A DNA stretch of 64,000 bases. Origin: G965240365 sp965240365 (GTDB taxonomy: Bacteria; Pseudomonadota; Gammaproteobacteria; Eutrophobiales; Eutrophobiaceae). The position numbers and the translations under genes are program-made. Positions within the stretch are counted from its first letter, which is position 1. Each line of letters opens with the position of its first letter. Shown in pieces: positions 17,869 through 25,451 of the stretch. Below the pieces are notes generated by a model, which searched no databases, was not told the DNA's origin, and saw only the letters and a program-made list of their open reading frames with translations. The stretch covers positions 682,001-746,000 of the forward strand of contig OZ251218.1 of assembly GCA_965240365.1 (NCBI GenBank), read 5' to 3'.

Positions 17869-17898
17869 GCGGCAACGATTTATTGCTGTCGTTGCCGC
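17869..17898. terminator. Hairpin between convergent genes
   Basis: A perfect 10-bp inverted repeat (GCGGCAACGA and TCGTTGCCGC) with a 10-base loop lies between the end of fitB and the end of the J-domain gene. Position and symmetry suit a bidirectional terminator, but no U-tract follows on either strand. Confidence 0.4.
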
Positions 17899-17929
17899 AG
17901 GTTCTTCATGCGCGAGCACGCGCGCAATT

Positions 17930-19084
17930 TCACGGATACAGGATGTTTTCGAGCATGGATTCGAGAAAGGCCGCATCACGCTCTTCGCGGCGGTCTCTGA
18001 GCACGCGCTTCAGACCATCGAGATTGCGCAGCAGCGGGATGAGCCTGCGCCGGCTGGCGGCCTCGCGCTTCAACTCCCGCTCCCATTCCTGAATCCGGCG
18101 CTGGCGTCCTTTGGTTGTGTTGTCGTAAAGCAGATCGAAGGCCAGTTTGTGGAGCGGATGGGAATGGATGTATTCCTGCTGGTCCATGCGCAAGGCGTCC
18201 AACTGATTTTGCAGGGCGTCACAGACCTCTATCATCTCCTGTTCGGCCAGGACGATATCCGCATCACTCACGCTTTCGCTGTAGATGGTCAGCATGGCCA
18301 TGATGTCGTCCTGCTTGCGCGCCGCGAGCAGTTCGCGCAGGCGCGCCTGTTTGGACTCGCGCCGGGTTGGATCGGGTTCGCGGTCCGGGTGCAGGGCCTG
18401 AGCCGCGCGGCGAAACAGTTTTTTCGCCCAGCTACCGTCCATGACCGTGCGGCTGAGCTCGACCTCGTCCTCCTCGTCCGGCCCATGCGCTTCATTCGTC
18501 TCGAAGGTCTCCGGGTCAATGGTTTCCTGGTCGATGTCATCGAAGCCGAACATATCGGCCTGCCGCGAGTCCTCCTTAGACGCATCAGCGTATTCACCGG
18601 AATCCTCAGCCGTCTCCGCGCCGTCTTGTTCATCGAAATGATCATCGCCAGTGCGCGCGCGTGCCCCGTTCCCGGCCTTGTTACCGTCCAGCAACGCCTC
18701 GACCGAAATCCCCATCGCCTGCGCCACCGCCTCGTTGTAGTCTTGTTGCAGGCGCGTGGCCACCTGCCGGTCGATCGGGCCAATCCGCCGGTCGGTCAGG
18801 TCGCGCAGCCACAACAGCAACTCGTCACGATGCCAGTCCGACAGACTCTTGCGGCTCGCGAAAACGATCAGTCTCTCGCTTAGCGCAACCAGATCGTCGA
18901 ACACGCGCCTGTCGTGCTCAAGCGAGCGGCTGCGGTAGGTTTGGACCAGCCCGTCCAGGTCGTGGCGGAAGCGGGTATGATGCCGGCGCTCCCTGTCCAG
19001 TGCGCCGCGCAGTTTGTCGAAACGCTTCTGCAATGGACTCTTGCGTTGCCCGGACGATTTCTTCCGGCCCAGAATGAGTTGCAT
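17930..19084 (-). CDS. J-domain-containing protein of unknown function
   Basis: The 384-residue protein has a J-domain-like segment at about residues 218-262 (WAKKLFRRAAQALHPDREPD). Its HPD tripeptide is at 232-234, the motif by which DnaJ proteins stimulate Hsp70 ATPase. An N-terminal basic helical region (residues 1-125) precedes a long acidic linker (about 140-212) rich in D and E. The C-terminal part is helical and charged. The J segment is short and degenerate, so true co-chaperone activity is uncertain. It appears to be a single-gene unit. Confidence 0.6.
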   Translation of the reverse strand: MQLILGRKKSSGQRKSPLQKRFDKLRGALDRERRHHTRFRHDLDGLVQTYRSRSLEHDRRVFDDLVALSERLIVFASRKSLSDWHRDELLLWLRDLTDRRIGPIDRQVATRLQQDYNEAVAQAMGISVEALLDGNKAGNGARARTGDDHFDEQDGAETAEDSGEYADASKEDSRQADMFGFDDIDQETIDPETFETNEAHGPDEEDEVELSRTVMDGSWAKKLFRRAAQALHPDREPDPTRRESKQARLRELLAARKQDDIMAMLTIYSESVSDADIVLAEQEMIEVCDALQNQLDALRMDQQEYIHSHPLHKLAFDLLYDNTTKGRQRRIQEWERELKREAASRRRLIPLLRNLDGLKRVLRDRREERDAAFLESMLENILYP

Positions 19085-19227
19085 ACGGTTACTCCGAGAA
19101 TAATTTGTAGTGATTGAAATGTTTGGGCAGGGAATTTAACGCCTTTAGTATAGTATGACTAGGCCGGATTTTAGCGGTCACAATCTGCGTAATTGCCTGA
19201 TTTTATTGAACTCCGCAGGCTTAGTCT

Positions 19228-19422
19228 GCCTGCCACATCTCTAACCCAGGCATTAAACCAAAGTGCCTTACAAACGGCGGAAAATCTCTGTCGGAAAAAA
19301 GCAGGGGTAGTTTATTTTCGATGCAATAGCTGGCAATAATCATCACGCTTCGCGCATGTCATCCAGATCGCCTTCCCGGTTAAGTTTCCCACGCAGTTTA
19401 CGCACGGCCTGTTGCGGGCAAA
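19228..19422 (-). pseudogene. vapBC toxin-antitoxin remnant
   Basis: On the minus strand, about 19420-19348 encodes an antitoxin tail (VRKLRGKLNREGDLDDMREA, then stop). Immediately after, about 19347-19232 encodes only the C-terminal part of a PIN toxin (IASYCIENKLPLLFSDRDF, then a GL...GLEM end). The antitoxin N-terminus and the first two thirds of the toxin are missing. Two deletions, or one plus decay, have left the ends of a former operon fused together. No functional product is expected. Confidence 0.7.
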
Positions 19423-19439
19423 AAAAGCGGGGATTCACC

Positions 19440-19860
19440 TACTACTTCGGCGCTGCCTTCCTGGATTCCTCGGCAGCTTGTTCCAGACGCTGCTCTACCA
19501 CTTGCGTCCATACAGGCGAGCTTTCACTGGAATGACGATGGGAGAATAGACAAATTCCGGCAACCTTAGAATGTCATCCTCGACCTCTGCATTATTCCAG
19601 CCCGCTGCCTGCAACAGTCCAATCCAAATAATGCATAGCCTGCATTAACCTGCCTGCCCAGGCAGATCAGAATGACGGAAAATCAGAAAAACACTTCGTT
19701 GTCATTCCGGCGAAGGCCGGAATCCAGGAGGGCGGGCCGGGATGTGAAATGAGCGCCAGTCCTGTCTAATTGTCATTCCCGCCAAAGCAGGAATGTATGA
19801 CATAAACCACTGGATTCCGGCCTTCGCCGGAATGACAACGGGGCGATAGGCGCATTATGA
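19440..19860. repeat. Cluster of palindromic repeats
   Basis: This gene-free stretch holds several ATTCC-type palindromes. They include one interrupted by the TCTACCAC...GTCC...AGGCG insert at about 19456-19540, and a pair of GGCGAAGGCCGGAATCC type. No reading frame here looks coding. Confidence 0.75.
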
Positions 19861-19900
19861 GCGATATTAACGACACCGTGGCCAGGATAACTGACACCTT

Positions 19901-19920
19901 ATTTTAGATGAGGTGACCCT
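19901..19920 (+). repeat. 20-bp dispersed motif ATTTTAGRTGAGGTGACCCT
   Basis: The same 20 bases recur at 46534-46553 on this strand, and with one change at 41338-41357 on the other strand. All three are intergenic. The origin is unknown; a relic of a mobile-element end is possible. Confidence 0.6.
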
Positions 19921-20091
19921 GATTGCGCCCCTACAAGCTGTATTTACCAGGCCGGATTTATGGCATAATGCGGCGCTTTTTATCGGCCCCGCTGTATTGT
20001 CGGGCCAAACGGCGGCAGGGTCGAAACGTCGAAACGACCGTTCAGCGGCGGAAAGGCCGCCTGCCCGTCTAATCGCACCGGGGATTTATCT

Positions 20092-20418
20092 ATGTTGGAT
20101 TTTTTTATACGCGGCGCCCAGGCGGCGCCTGAGCAGCAGGAATTCGGGTTCGCGGCCTTTTTGCCGTTGATTATCCTGTTTGCCGTGTTTTATTTTTTGC
20201 TGATCCGCCCGCAATTAAAACAGGCCAAGCAGCATAAGCAATTGCTGGCGGGGCTGGCAAAGGGCGATGAGGTGGCCATCAGCGGCGGCCTGCTCGGCAG
20301 GATAAAGGAAATCGGGGATAACTTTGTGTTGCTTGAGGTGGGCAAGGAGATCGAGGTGAAGGTGCAGAAACAGGCGGTTTCAACGGTCTTGCCGAAGGGC
20401 ACCTTAAAAACATTGTAG
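20092..20418 (+). CDS. yajC: Sec translocon accessory protein YajC
   Basis: YajC associates with SecDF at the Sec translocon. The 108-residue protein has one membrane helix (about residues 22-42, LPLIILFAVFYFLLIRPQ) followed by a cytoplasmic domain with the family sequence KQHKQLLAGLAKGDEVA. It is followed 13 bases later by secD and then secF, the standard operon. The usual tgt and queA genes are not found upstream; repeats and a vapBC remnant occupy that place. Confidence 0.93.
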   Translation: MLDFFIRGAQAAPEQQEFGFAAFLPLIILFAVFYFLLIRPQLKQAKQHKQLLAGLAKGDEVAISGGLLGRIKEIGDNFVLLEVGKEIEVKVQKQAVSTVLPKGTLKTL

Positions 20419-20431
20419 GATCAGGCACGCC

Positions 20432-22288
20432 ATGAATCGCTATTCCATCTGGAAGTACATACTCATCCTGTTGCTGGTCGGCGCCGGCGGCCTGTTTGCC
20501 CTGCCCAATATCTATGGCAAGGATCCGGCCTTGCAGATCTCCAGTTCCCGCGCGGAGATCAGCGAACTGACCGAATTTCAGGTCAGCAGCGCCCTGGACG
20601 AGGCCGGTATCGCCTATAAGGCAACGGATGTGCGCGCGGAAAATCTGATTATCCGCTTTAACGACGAGGAAACCCAGTTAAAGGCCCGCGCCATTGTTGA
20701 GCAATCACTGGGCCGAAATTTTGTGGTCGCCCTGAATCTGGCCCCGGCCACGCCGGCCTGGTTGCAGCGGCTGGGGGCCGAGCCGATGTTTCTGGGGCTG
20801 GATCTGCGCGGCGGCGTCCACTTCCTGATGGAGGTGGATATGGACGCGGCCATCGCCAAGGCGGAAGACCGCTATATGTCCGACCTGCGCAGCCAGTTGC
20901 GCGAAGACCGGGTGCGCTACCGAACCATCACCCGGGCCGGCGAGGCCGGCTTGTTGATCCGTTTTCGTGACGCTACTGAACGCGACCGGGGGCTTGAGTT
21001 GCTGGAAAAGGATTTTACGGAACTGGATGCCGCCGTGGTGGATAACGCCGGCGGCGAGGCCCAATTGCTGGCGGTCATAAAACAGGAAGTCCTGCTTGAA
21101 ATCCGGCGGCTGGCCCTGCAACAGAACATCACGACCCTGCGCAAGCGGGTCAATGAACTGGGCGTGGCGGAGCCGGTGATACAGCAACAGGGGCTGGACC
21201 GGGTGGTGGTGCAGCTTCCCGGCGTGCAGGATACGGCCCGCGCAAAGGAGATCCTGGGGGCGACGGCCACCCTGGAGTTTCGTCTGGTTGATGAAAAGCA
21301 TGACCCGCAGGATGCCGTTGACGGCCGGGTTCCGGCCGGTTCCAGGCTCTATTATCACCGTGACGGCTGGCCTATTCTGCTGAGCAAGCAGGTGTTGTTG
21401 ACCGGCGATTCAATCACCAACGCGGCCTCCGGTATTGACTCGACCACGGGCGGCCCCAATGTGTCCATCAATCTGGACGGCAAGGGCGCCAAGCGCATGG
21501 AAAACGGCACCCGCGATAACGTGGGCAGACAACTGGCCGTGGTGTTTATCGAGAACAAGATTGAAACCGTTGAGGCAAACGGCCAGACGGCGCAGCGCAA
21601 ACGGACGATCGAGGAAGTGATCAACGCCGCCGTCATCCGCGAGCAACTCAGCCGCCGTTTTCAGATTACCGGGCTTGATTCAACCCAGGAAGCGCGCACC
21701 CTGGCGCTGTTGCTGCGCGCCGGCGCCCTGGCCGCGCCGATCTATATCATTGAGGAACGCACCGTCGGCCCCAGCCTCGGGCAGGATAATATCGATCAGG
21801 GCATGAATTCGGTCATCATCGGTTTTGTGCTGGTGCTGATCTTTATGGCGCTTTACTATAAGGTCTTTGGCCTGATCGCCGATGTGGCGCTGGCCCTGAA
21901 TCTGGTGTTGATCGTGGCCATGTTATCGCTGCTGCAAGCCACGCTGACCCTGCCCGGCATCGCCGGTATCGTGTTGACGGTCGGCATGGCCGTGGATGCG
22001 AACGTGTTGATCTTCGAGCGTATCCGCGAGGAGATCCGCAACGGCAATTCACCCCAGGCCAGTATCCACGCCGGTTATGAAAAGGCCTTCTCAACCATTG
22101 CCGACGCCAATATCACCACCCTGATCGCGGCCCTGGTCTTGTTCAGCTTCGGCACCGGCCCGGTCAAGGGCTTTGCCGTGACGCTGTCGCTGGGCATCAT
22201 CTCCTCGATGTTTACCGCGATCATGGTCACCCGCGGCCTGGTCAATCTGATTTACGGCCGCCGCCGCCTGGCAAAACTGACTATCTAA
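20432..22288 (+). CDS. secD: Protein translocase subunit SecD
   Basis: SecD works with SecF to use the proton gradient to pull exported proteins through the inner membrane. The 618-residue protein has a first membrane helix at about residues 8-26 and a large periplasmic region starting near FLGLDLRGGVHFLMEVDMD. Five C-terminal helices begin around residue 460 and carry GMAVDANVLIFERIREE, the conserved proton-relay region. Length and order yajC-secD-secF are normal. Confidence 0.97.
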   Translation: MNRYSIWKYILILLLVGAGGLFALPNIYGKDPALQISSSRAEISELTEFQVSSALDEAGIAYKATDVRAENLIIRFNDEETQLKARAIVEQSLGRNFVVALNLAPATPAWLQRLGAEPMFLGLDLRGGVHFLMEVDMDAAIAKAEDRYMSDLRSQLREDRVRYRTITRAGEAGLLIRFRDATERDRGLELLEKDFTELDAAVVDNAGGEAQLLAVIKQEVLLEIRRLALQQNITTLRKRVNELGVAEPVIQQQGLDRVVVQLPGVQDTARAKEILGATATLEFRLVDEKHDPQDAVDGRVPAGSRLYYHRDGWPILLSKQVLLTGDSITNAASGIDSTTGGPNVSINLDGKGAKRMENGTRDNVGRQLAVVFIENKIETVEANGQTAQRKRTIEEVINAAVIREQLSRRFQITGLDSTQEARTLALLLRAGALAAPIYIIEERTVGPSLGQDNIDQGMNSVIIGFVLVLIFMALYYKVFGLIADVALALNLVLIVAMLSLLQATLTLPGIAGIVLTVGMAVDANVLIFERIREEIRNGNSPQASIHAGYEKAFSTIADANITTLIAALVLFSFGTGPVKGFAVTLSLGIISSMFTAIMVTRGLVNLIYGRRRLAKLTI

Positions 22289-22305
22289 CGGCGCGGAGAC
22301 GGCTT

Positions 22306-23241
22306 ATGGGCATTCAAAAGACACGTTTTAATATCAATTTTATGGGCGGGCGCGGGGCGGCCGCGCTTATTTCGGGCTTGTTGATCATTGCGTCTATCTT
22401 CGCCCTGGCGAGCCGCGGCCTCAACCTCGGCATCGACTTTACCGGCGGGACGCTGGTTGAGGCGGGCTACCCGGCCCCGGTCGATCTCAAGCCGATCCGG
22501 GCGGCCCTGGCCGGTTCGGAATTCGACGACGCGCAGATTCAGTATTTCGGCTCGGCCAGGGATATATTGATCCGCATCCCGCCGCGTGAAGGGCTGAATA
22601 ATGCCACCATCAGCAACAACATCCTTAATCTGCTGGCGCAATCCGGCCAGGGGGCCGAGATGCGCCGGGTCGAGTTCGTGGGGCCGCAGGTCGGCGAAGA
22701 ACTCAAAAATGACGGCGGACTCGCGCTGCTCTATGCCCTGTTCGGGATTTTGCTGTATGTCGCGCTGCGTTTTCAGATGCGCTTTTCCATCGGGGCGATC
22801 GCGGCCCTGGTGCATGATGTGCTGATTACCCTTGGCGTCTTTTCGATTACCGGGATGGATTTTGACCTGACCGTGCTGGCCGCCCTGCTGGCCGTCATCG
22901 GGTATTCATTGAACGACACTATTGTGGTGTTTGACCGCGTGCGGGAAAACTTTCGCCGCCTGCGCGAACACGGCCCGGTTGAGGTCTTTAACTATTCCCT
23001 GAACCAGACCCTGAGCAGAACGCTCATGACCTCATTGACCACCATGCTGGTGCTGGTCGCCCTCTTGATCTTTGGCGGCGAGATCATTCGTGGCTTCTCG
23101 ATGGCGTTGATCATCGGCGTATTGATCGGCACCTATTCCTCTATCTTTGTCGCCAGCCCGGTGACGCTGGCATTGGGAATCAGCCGGGAAGCCCTGCTGC
23201 CGGTGCAGAAGGAAGGCGCGGATCTCGACAGCGCGCCTTAG
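22306..23241 (+). CDS. secF: Protein translocase subunit SecF
   Basis: SecF is the partner of SecD in the Sec export motor. The 311-residue protein has six predicted membrane helices, the periplasmic start LGIDFTGGTLVE, and the conserved VIGYSLNDTIVVFDRVREN. It begins 17 bases after secD. Its TAG stop (23239-23241) is formed by the first bases of the palindromic element that follows, so insertion of that element may have set the present C-terminus. Confidence 0.97.
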   Translation: MGIQKTRFNINFMGGRGAAALISGLLIIASIFALASRGLNLGIDFTGGTLVEAGYPAPVDLKPIRAALAGSEFDDAQIQYFGSARDILIRIPPREGLNNATISNNILNLLAQSGQGAEMRRVEFVGPQVGEELKNDGGLALLYALFGILLYVALRFQMRFSIGAIAALVHDVLITLGVFSITGMDFDLTVLAALLAVIGYSLNDTIVVFDRVRENFRRLREHGPVEVFNYSLNQTLSRTLMTSLTTMLVLVALLIFGGEIIRGFSMALIIGVLIGTYSSIFVASPVTLALGISREALLPVQKEGADLDSAP

Positions 23242-23506
23242 GGCCTGTTTACACTATGTTGGCCGTCCTGTTGTGTCCCAAACTGCGCCAATCAAGGCGC
23301 GCGGAGCGTAGTTTGGTCATTCCAAATGAGCGACAAGCAACGCCGAGTGGCGCAGTTTGGGACACAACCCGAAGGGCTTGGCCTGTTTTGCGCCCCAGCT
23401 TCGTTGTCAGTCGCTTGAGTAGCGCAACTACACTGCGCTTCTTCCGCCTTGCTGGCGCGCAAAACAGACTCAAGCAGGACGGCCAACATAGTGTAAACAG
23501 GCCCTA
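23239..23506. mobile_element. 268-bp MITE-like palindromic element
   Basis: The element is bounded by perfect 32-bp terminal inverted repeats at 23239-23270 and 23475-23506 that begin TAGGGCCTGTTTACAC. Inside are two more inverted repeats. One is a 20-bp pair at 23271-23290 and 23348-23367 (TTGTGTCCCAAACTGCGCCA). The other is a CTGTTTTGCGC pair further right. There is no open frame of note. TA at both outer ends fits a TA target duplication, as in Tc1/IS630-type MITEs. It may also act as a terminator for secF. Confidence 0.75.
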
Positions 23507-23529
23507 GCAAACAGGCGCGCCGGCAGAAC

Positions 23530-24663
23530 GTGTCAAAACCGCTGCGCATCGTCGCCGACAAGGACATTCCGTTTCTGGCGCGGGCCTTTTTGGGGGCCGC
23601 CGATGTCACCCTGCTGGAAGGCCGCGGGATTGACCCGGCGGCGATCAGGGATGCGGACGCATTATTAGTGCGTTCGGTCACGCCGGTGAATGAGGCCCTG
23701 TTAAAAGACAGCGCGGTCCGTTTTGTCGGCTCCCTGACCAGCGGCACTGATCATGTTGATCTGGCCTATCTGGCAAGATCGCGGATCAAGTTCGCCCATG
23801 CGCCGGGCAGCAATGCGCGCCCGGTGGCCGAATACGCGCTGGCCAGCCTGTTCACCATCGCCCGGCGGCAGGGCTTTGCCTTGAAAGACAAGACCGTGGG
23901 CATTATCGGTTGCGGCCATACGGGCTCATATCTGGCCCGCTTTTTAACGGCGCTTGGGGTTAACTGCCTGAAAAATGACCCGCCGCTGGCCGAGAAAGGC
24001 GCGGGCGGGGCTTATGCGGCACTGGAAGCGATATTTGCCGCCGATATTATCTCCCTGCATGTGCCGCTCAGCCATGCGGGAAAATACCAGACCCATAAAC
24101 TGGTCAACGAGTACTTTCTCGCAAGGCTGAAACCGGATGTTATCCTGCTCAACACCTCACGCGGCGAGGTCATCGACGAGGCGGCCCTGATCAGATTCAG
24201 GCGGCAAAACCCGCGGGCGACCCTGGCGCTGGATGTCTGGCGCAACGAACCGCGCATAAACCCCGAACTGTTGGCAGAGACGGCGATCGCGACCCCCCAT
24301 ATCGCGGGCTACAGCCGGGGCGCAAAGATCAGGGCCGGCAAGATGTTGCTGGCCGCGCTGGCCGCGTTTACGGGCCGTGAGGCCCGGATGACCGATCCGA
24401 ACCCGTTTGAAAAAGGCGTCCTTGAACCCGGCGCGGACATCCCCCGGGCCGTTATGCGGGCTTATGCCGTAGAGCGCGATGCCGCGCTGCTCGGCGGCTT
24501 GTCCGGTCTGGACGAACGGCAGCGGGGCGCCCGTTTTGACGGCATGAGGAAAAACTACACGCTGCGGCGCGAATTCAGCGATTATATTATCCGCGCGCAT
24601 GGCATGGCCCCCGGCGCCTCAACCACGTTCAAGCAACTGGGTTTTCAAGTCGAACCCGCATGA
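23530..24663 (+). CDS. pdxB: Erythronate-4-phosphate dehydrogenase
   Basis: PdxB oxidises 4-phosphoerythronate in the DXP-dependent route to pyridoxal phosphate. The 377-residue protein has the D-2-hydroxyacid dehydrogenase fold: VRFVGSLTSGTDHVD in the substrate domain, VGIIGCGHTGSYLARFL as the NAD-binding loop, and PDVILLNTSRGEVIDE. The C-terminal dimerisation domain specific to PdxB is present. The start is GTG 23530. The stop overlaps the purN start by 4 bases. Confidence 0.92.
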   Translation: MSKPLRIVADKDIPFLARAFLGAADVTLLEGRGIDPAAIRDADALLVRSVTPVNEALLKDSAVRFVGSLTSGTDHVDLAYLARSRIKFAHAPGSNARPVAEYALASLFTIARRQGFALKDKTVGIIGCGHTGSYLARFLTALGVNCLKNDPPLAEKGAGGAYAALEAIFAADIISLHVPLSHAGKYQTHKLVNEYFLARLKPDVILLNTSRGEVIDEAALIRFRRQNPRATLALDVWRNEPRINPELLAETAIATPHIAGYSRGAKIRAGKMLLAALAAFTGREARMTDPNPFEKGVLEPGADIPRAVMRAYAVERDAALLGGLSGLDERQRGARFDGMRKNYTLRREFSDYIIRAHGMAPGASTTFKQLGFQVEPA

Positions 24664-25259
24664 AGAAACTCGCCATCCTGGTATCCGGCCGTGGCAGCAA
24701 TATGCTGGCCCTGATCAACGCCTGCGCGTCTAAAAGACTGTCGGCCGAAGTCCGCATCGTCATCAGTAACAATAGAGACTCGGCGGCGCTGGCTATCGCG
24801 CGGGAGCACGATATCGCCATCGCCCATCTCAGCGCCCGCACCCATCCACAAGCGCCAGAACTGGACCGCGCCATGCGCGAAACGCTGCTGGCACACCGGG
24901 TTGATTTTGTGTTACTGGCCGGCTTTATGAAAAAAATCGGCCCCCAAACCCTGGCCGCCTTCAAGCGCCGGATCCTGAATATTCACCCCTCCCTGCTGCC
25001 CCGCTTCGGCGGCCCGGGGATGTATGGCGCGCGGGTGCATGAGGCGGTGCTGGCGGCCGGCGTCGGCGAGACCGGCGTCACGGTGCATCTGGTCGAGGCC
25101 GGCTATGATGAAGGTGCCATACTGGCCCAGCGCAAAGTGTCGGTGCTTGCGACAGACAGCGCGGCAGTCCTGGCGGCGCGGGTCTTGCGGGTCGAACATC
25201 AAATTTACGCCGAAACGCTACAGAAAATAATCAATGGCCGTATTATACTGCCGGACTGA
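24660..25259 (+). CDS. purN: Phosphoribosylglycinamide formyltransferase
   Basis: PurN uses 10-formyl-tetrahydrofolate to formylate GAR in purine synthesis. The 199-residue protein starts with LAILVSGRGSNMLALI, the phosphate-binding loop. It contains the catalytic region LLAGFMKKIG and NIHPSLLPRF, then VHLVEAGYDEGAILAQ with the catalytic aspartate. The pdxB-purN overlap suggests coupled translation; purM is not nearby. Confidence 0.93.
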   Translation: MKKLAILVSGRGSNMLALINACASKRLSAEVRIVISNNRDSAALAIAREHDIAIAHLSARTHPQAPELDRAMRETLLAHRVDFVLLAGFMKKIGPQTLAAFKRRILNIHPSLLPRFGGPGMYGARVHEAVLAAGVGETGVTVHLVEAGYDEGAILAQRKVSVLATDSAAVLAARVLRVEHQIYAETLQKIINGRIILPD

Positions 25260-25289
25260 ATCTGAAACCGGCCGGACAATTACAAACAG

Positions 25290-25370
25290 AGGGTTGTTAT
25301 TCCCGCTTACGCGCGAATATATAGTAAAAATCACTGGATTCCAGCTTTCGCTGGAATGACGACAGGGGCG
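25290..25370. repeat. Palindromic repeat pair
   Basis: The gap after purN holds one diverged ATTCCCGC...GCGAAT palindrome, then CACTGGATTCCAGC with its inverted arm GCTGGAATGACG. It is the standard composite unit of this genome. Confidence 0.75.
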
Positions 25371-25451
25371 GGAGTGTAGTTATTTCGCCTGCCTGCCACA
25401 GGGGTTGCAATGAGGCCGGACAGCGCCCGGCGGCAGTAAGCAAAGAGCATC

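Noticed and set aside
19440..19860. A possible CRISPR array because of regular short palindromes
   Set aside because: Spacing is irregular, the 'spacers' are themselves repeats, and no cas genes are in the window.
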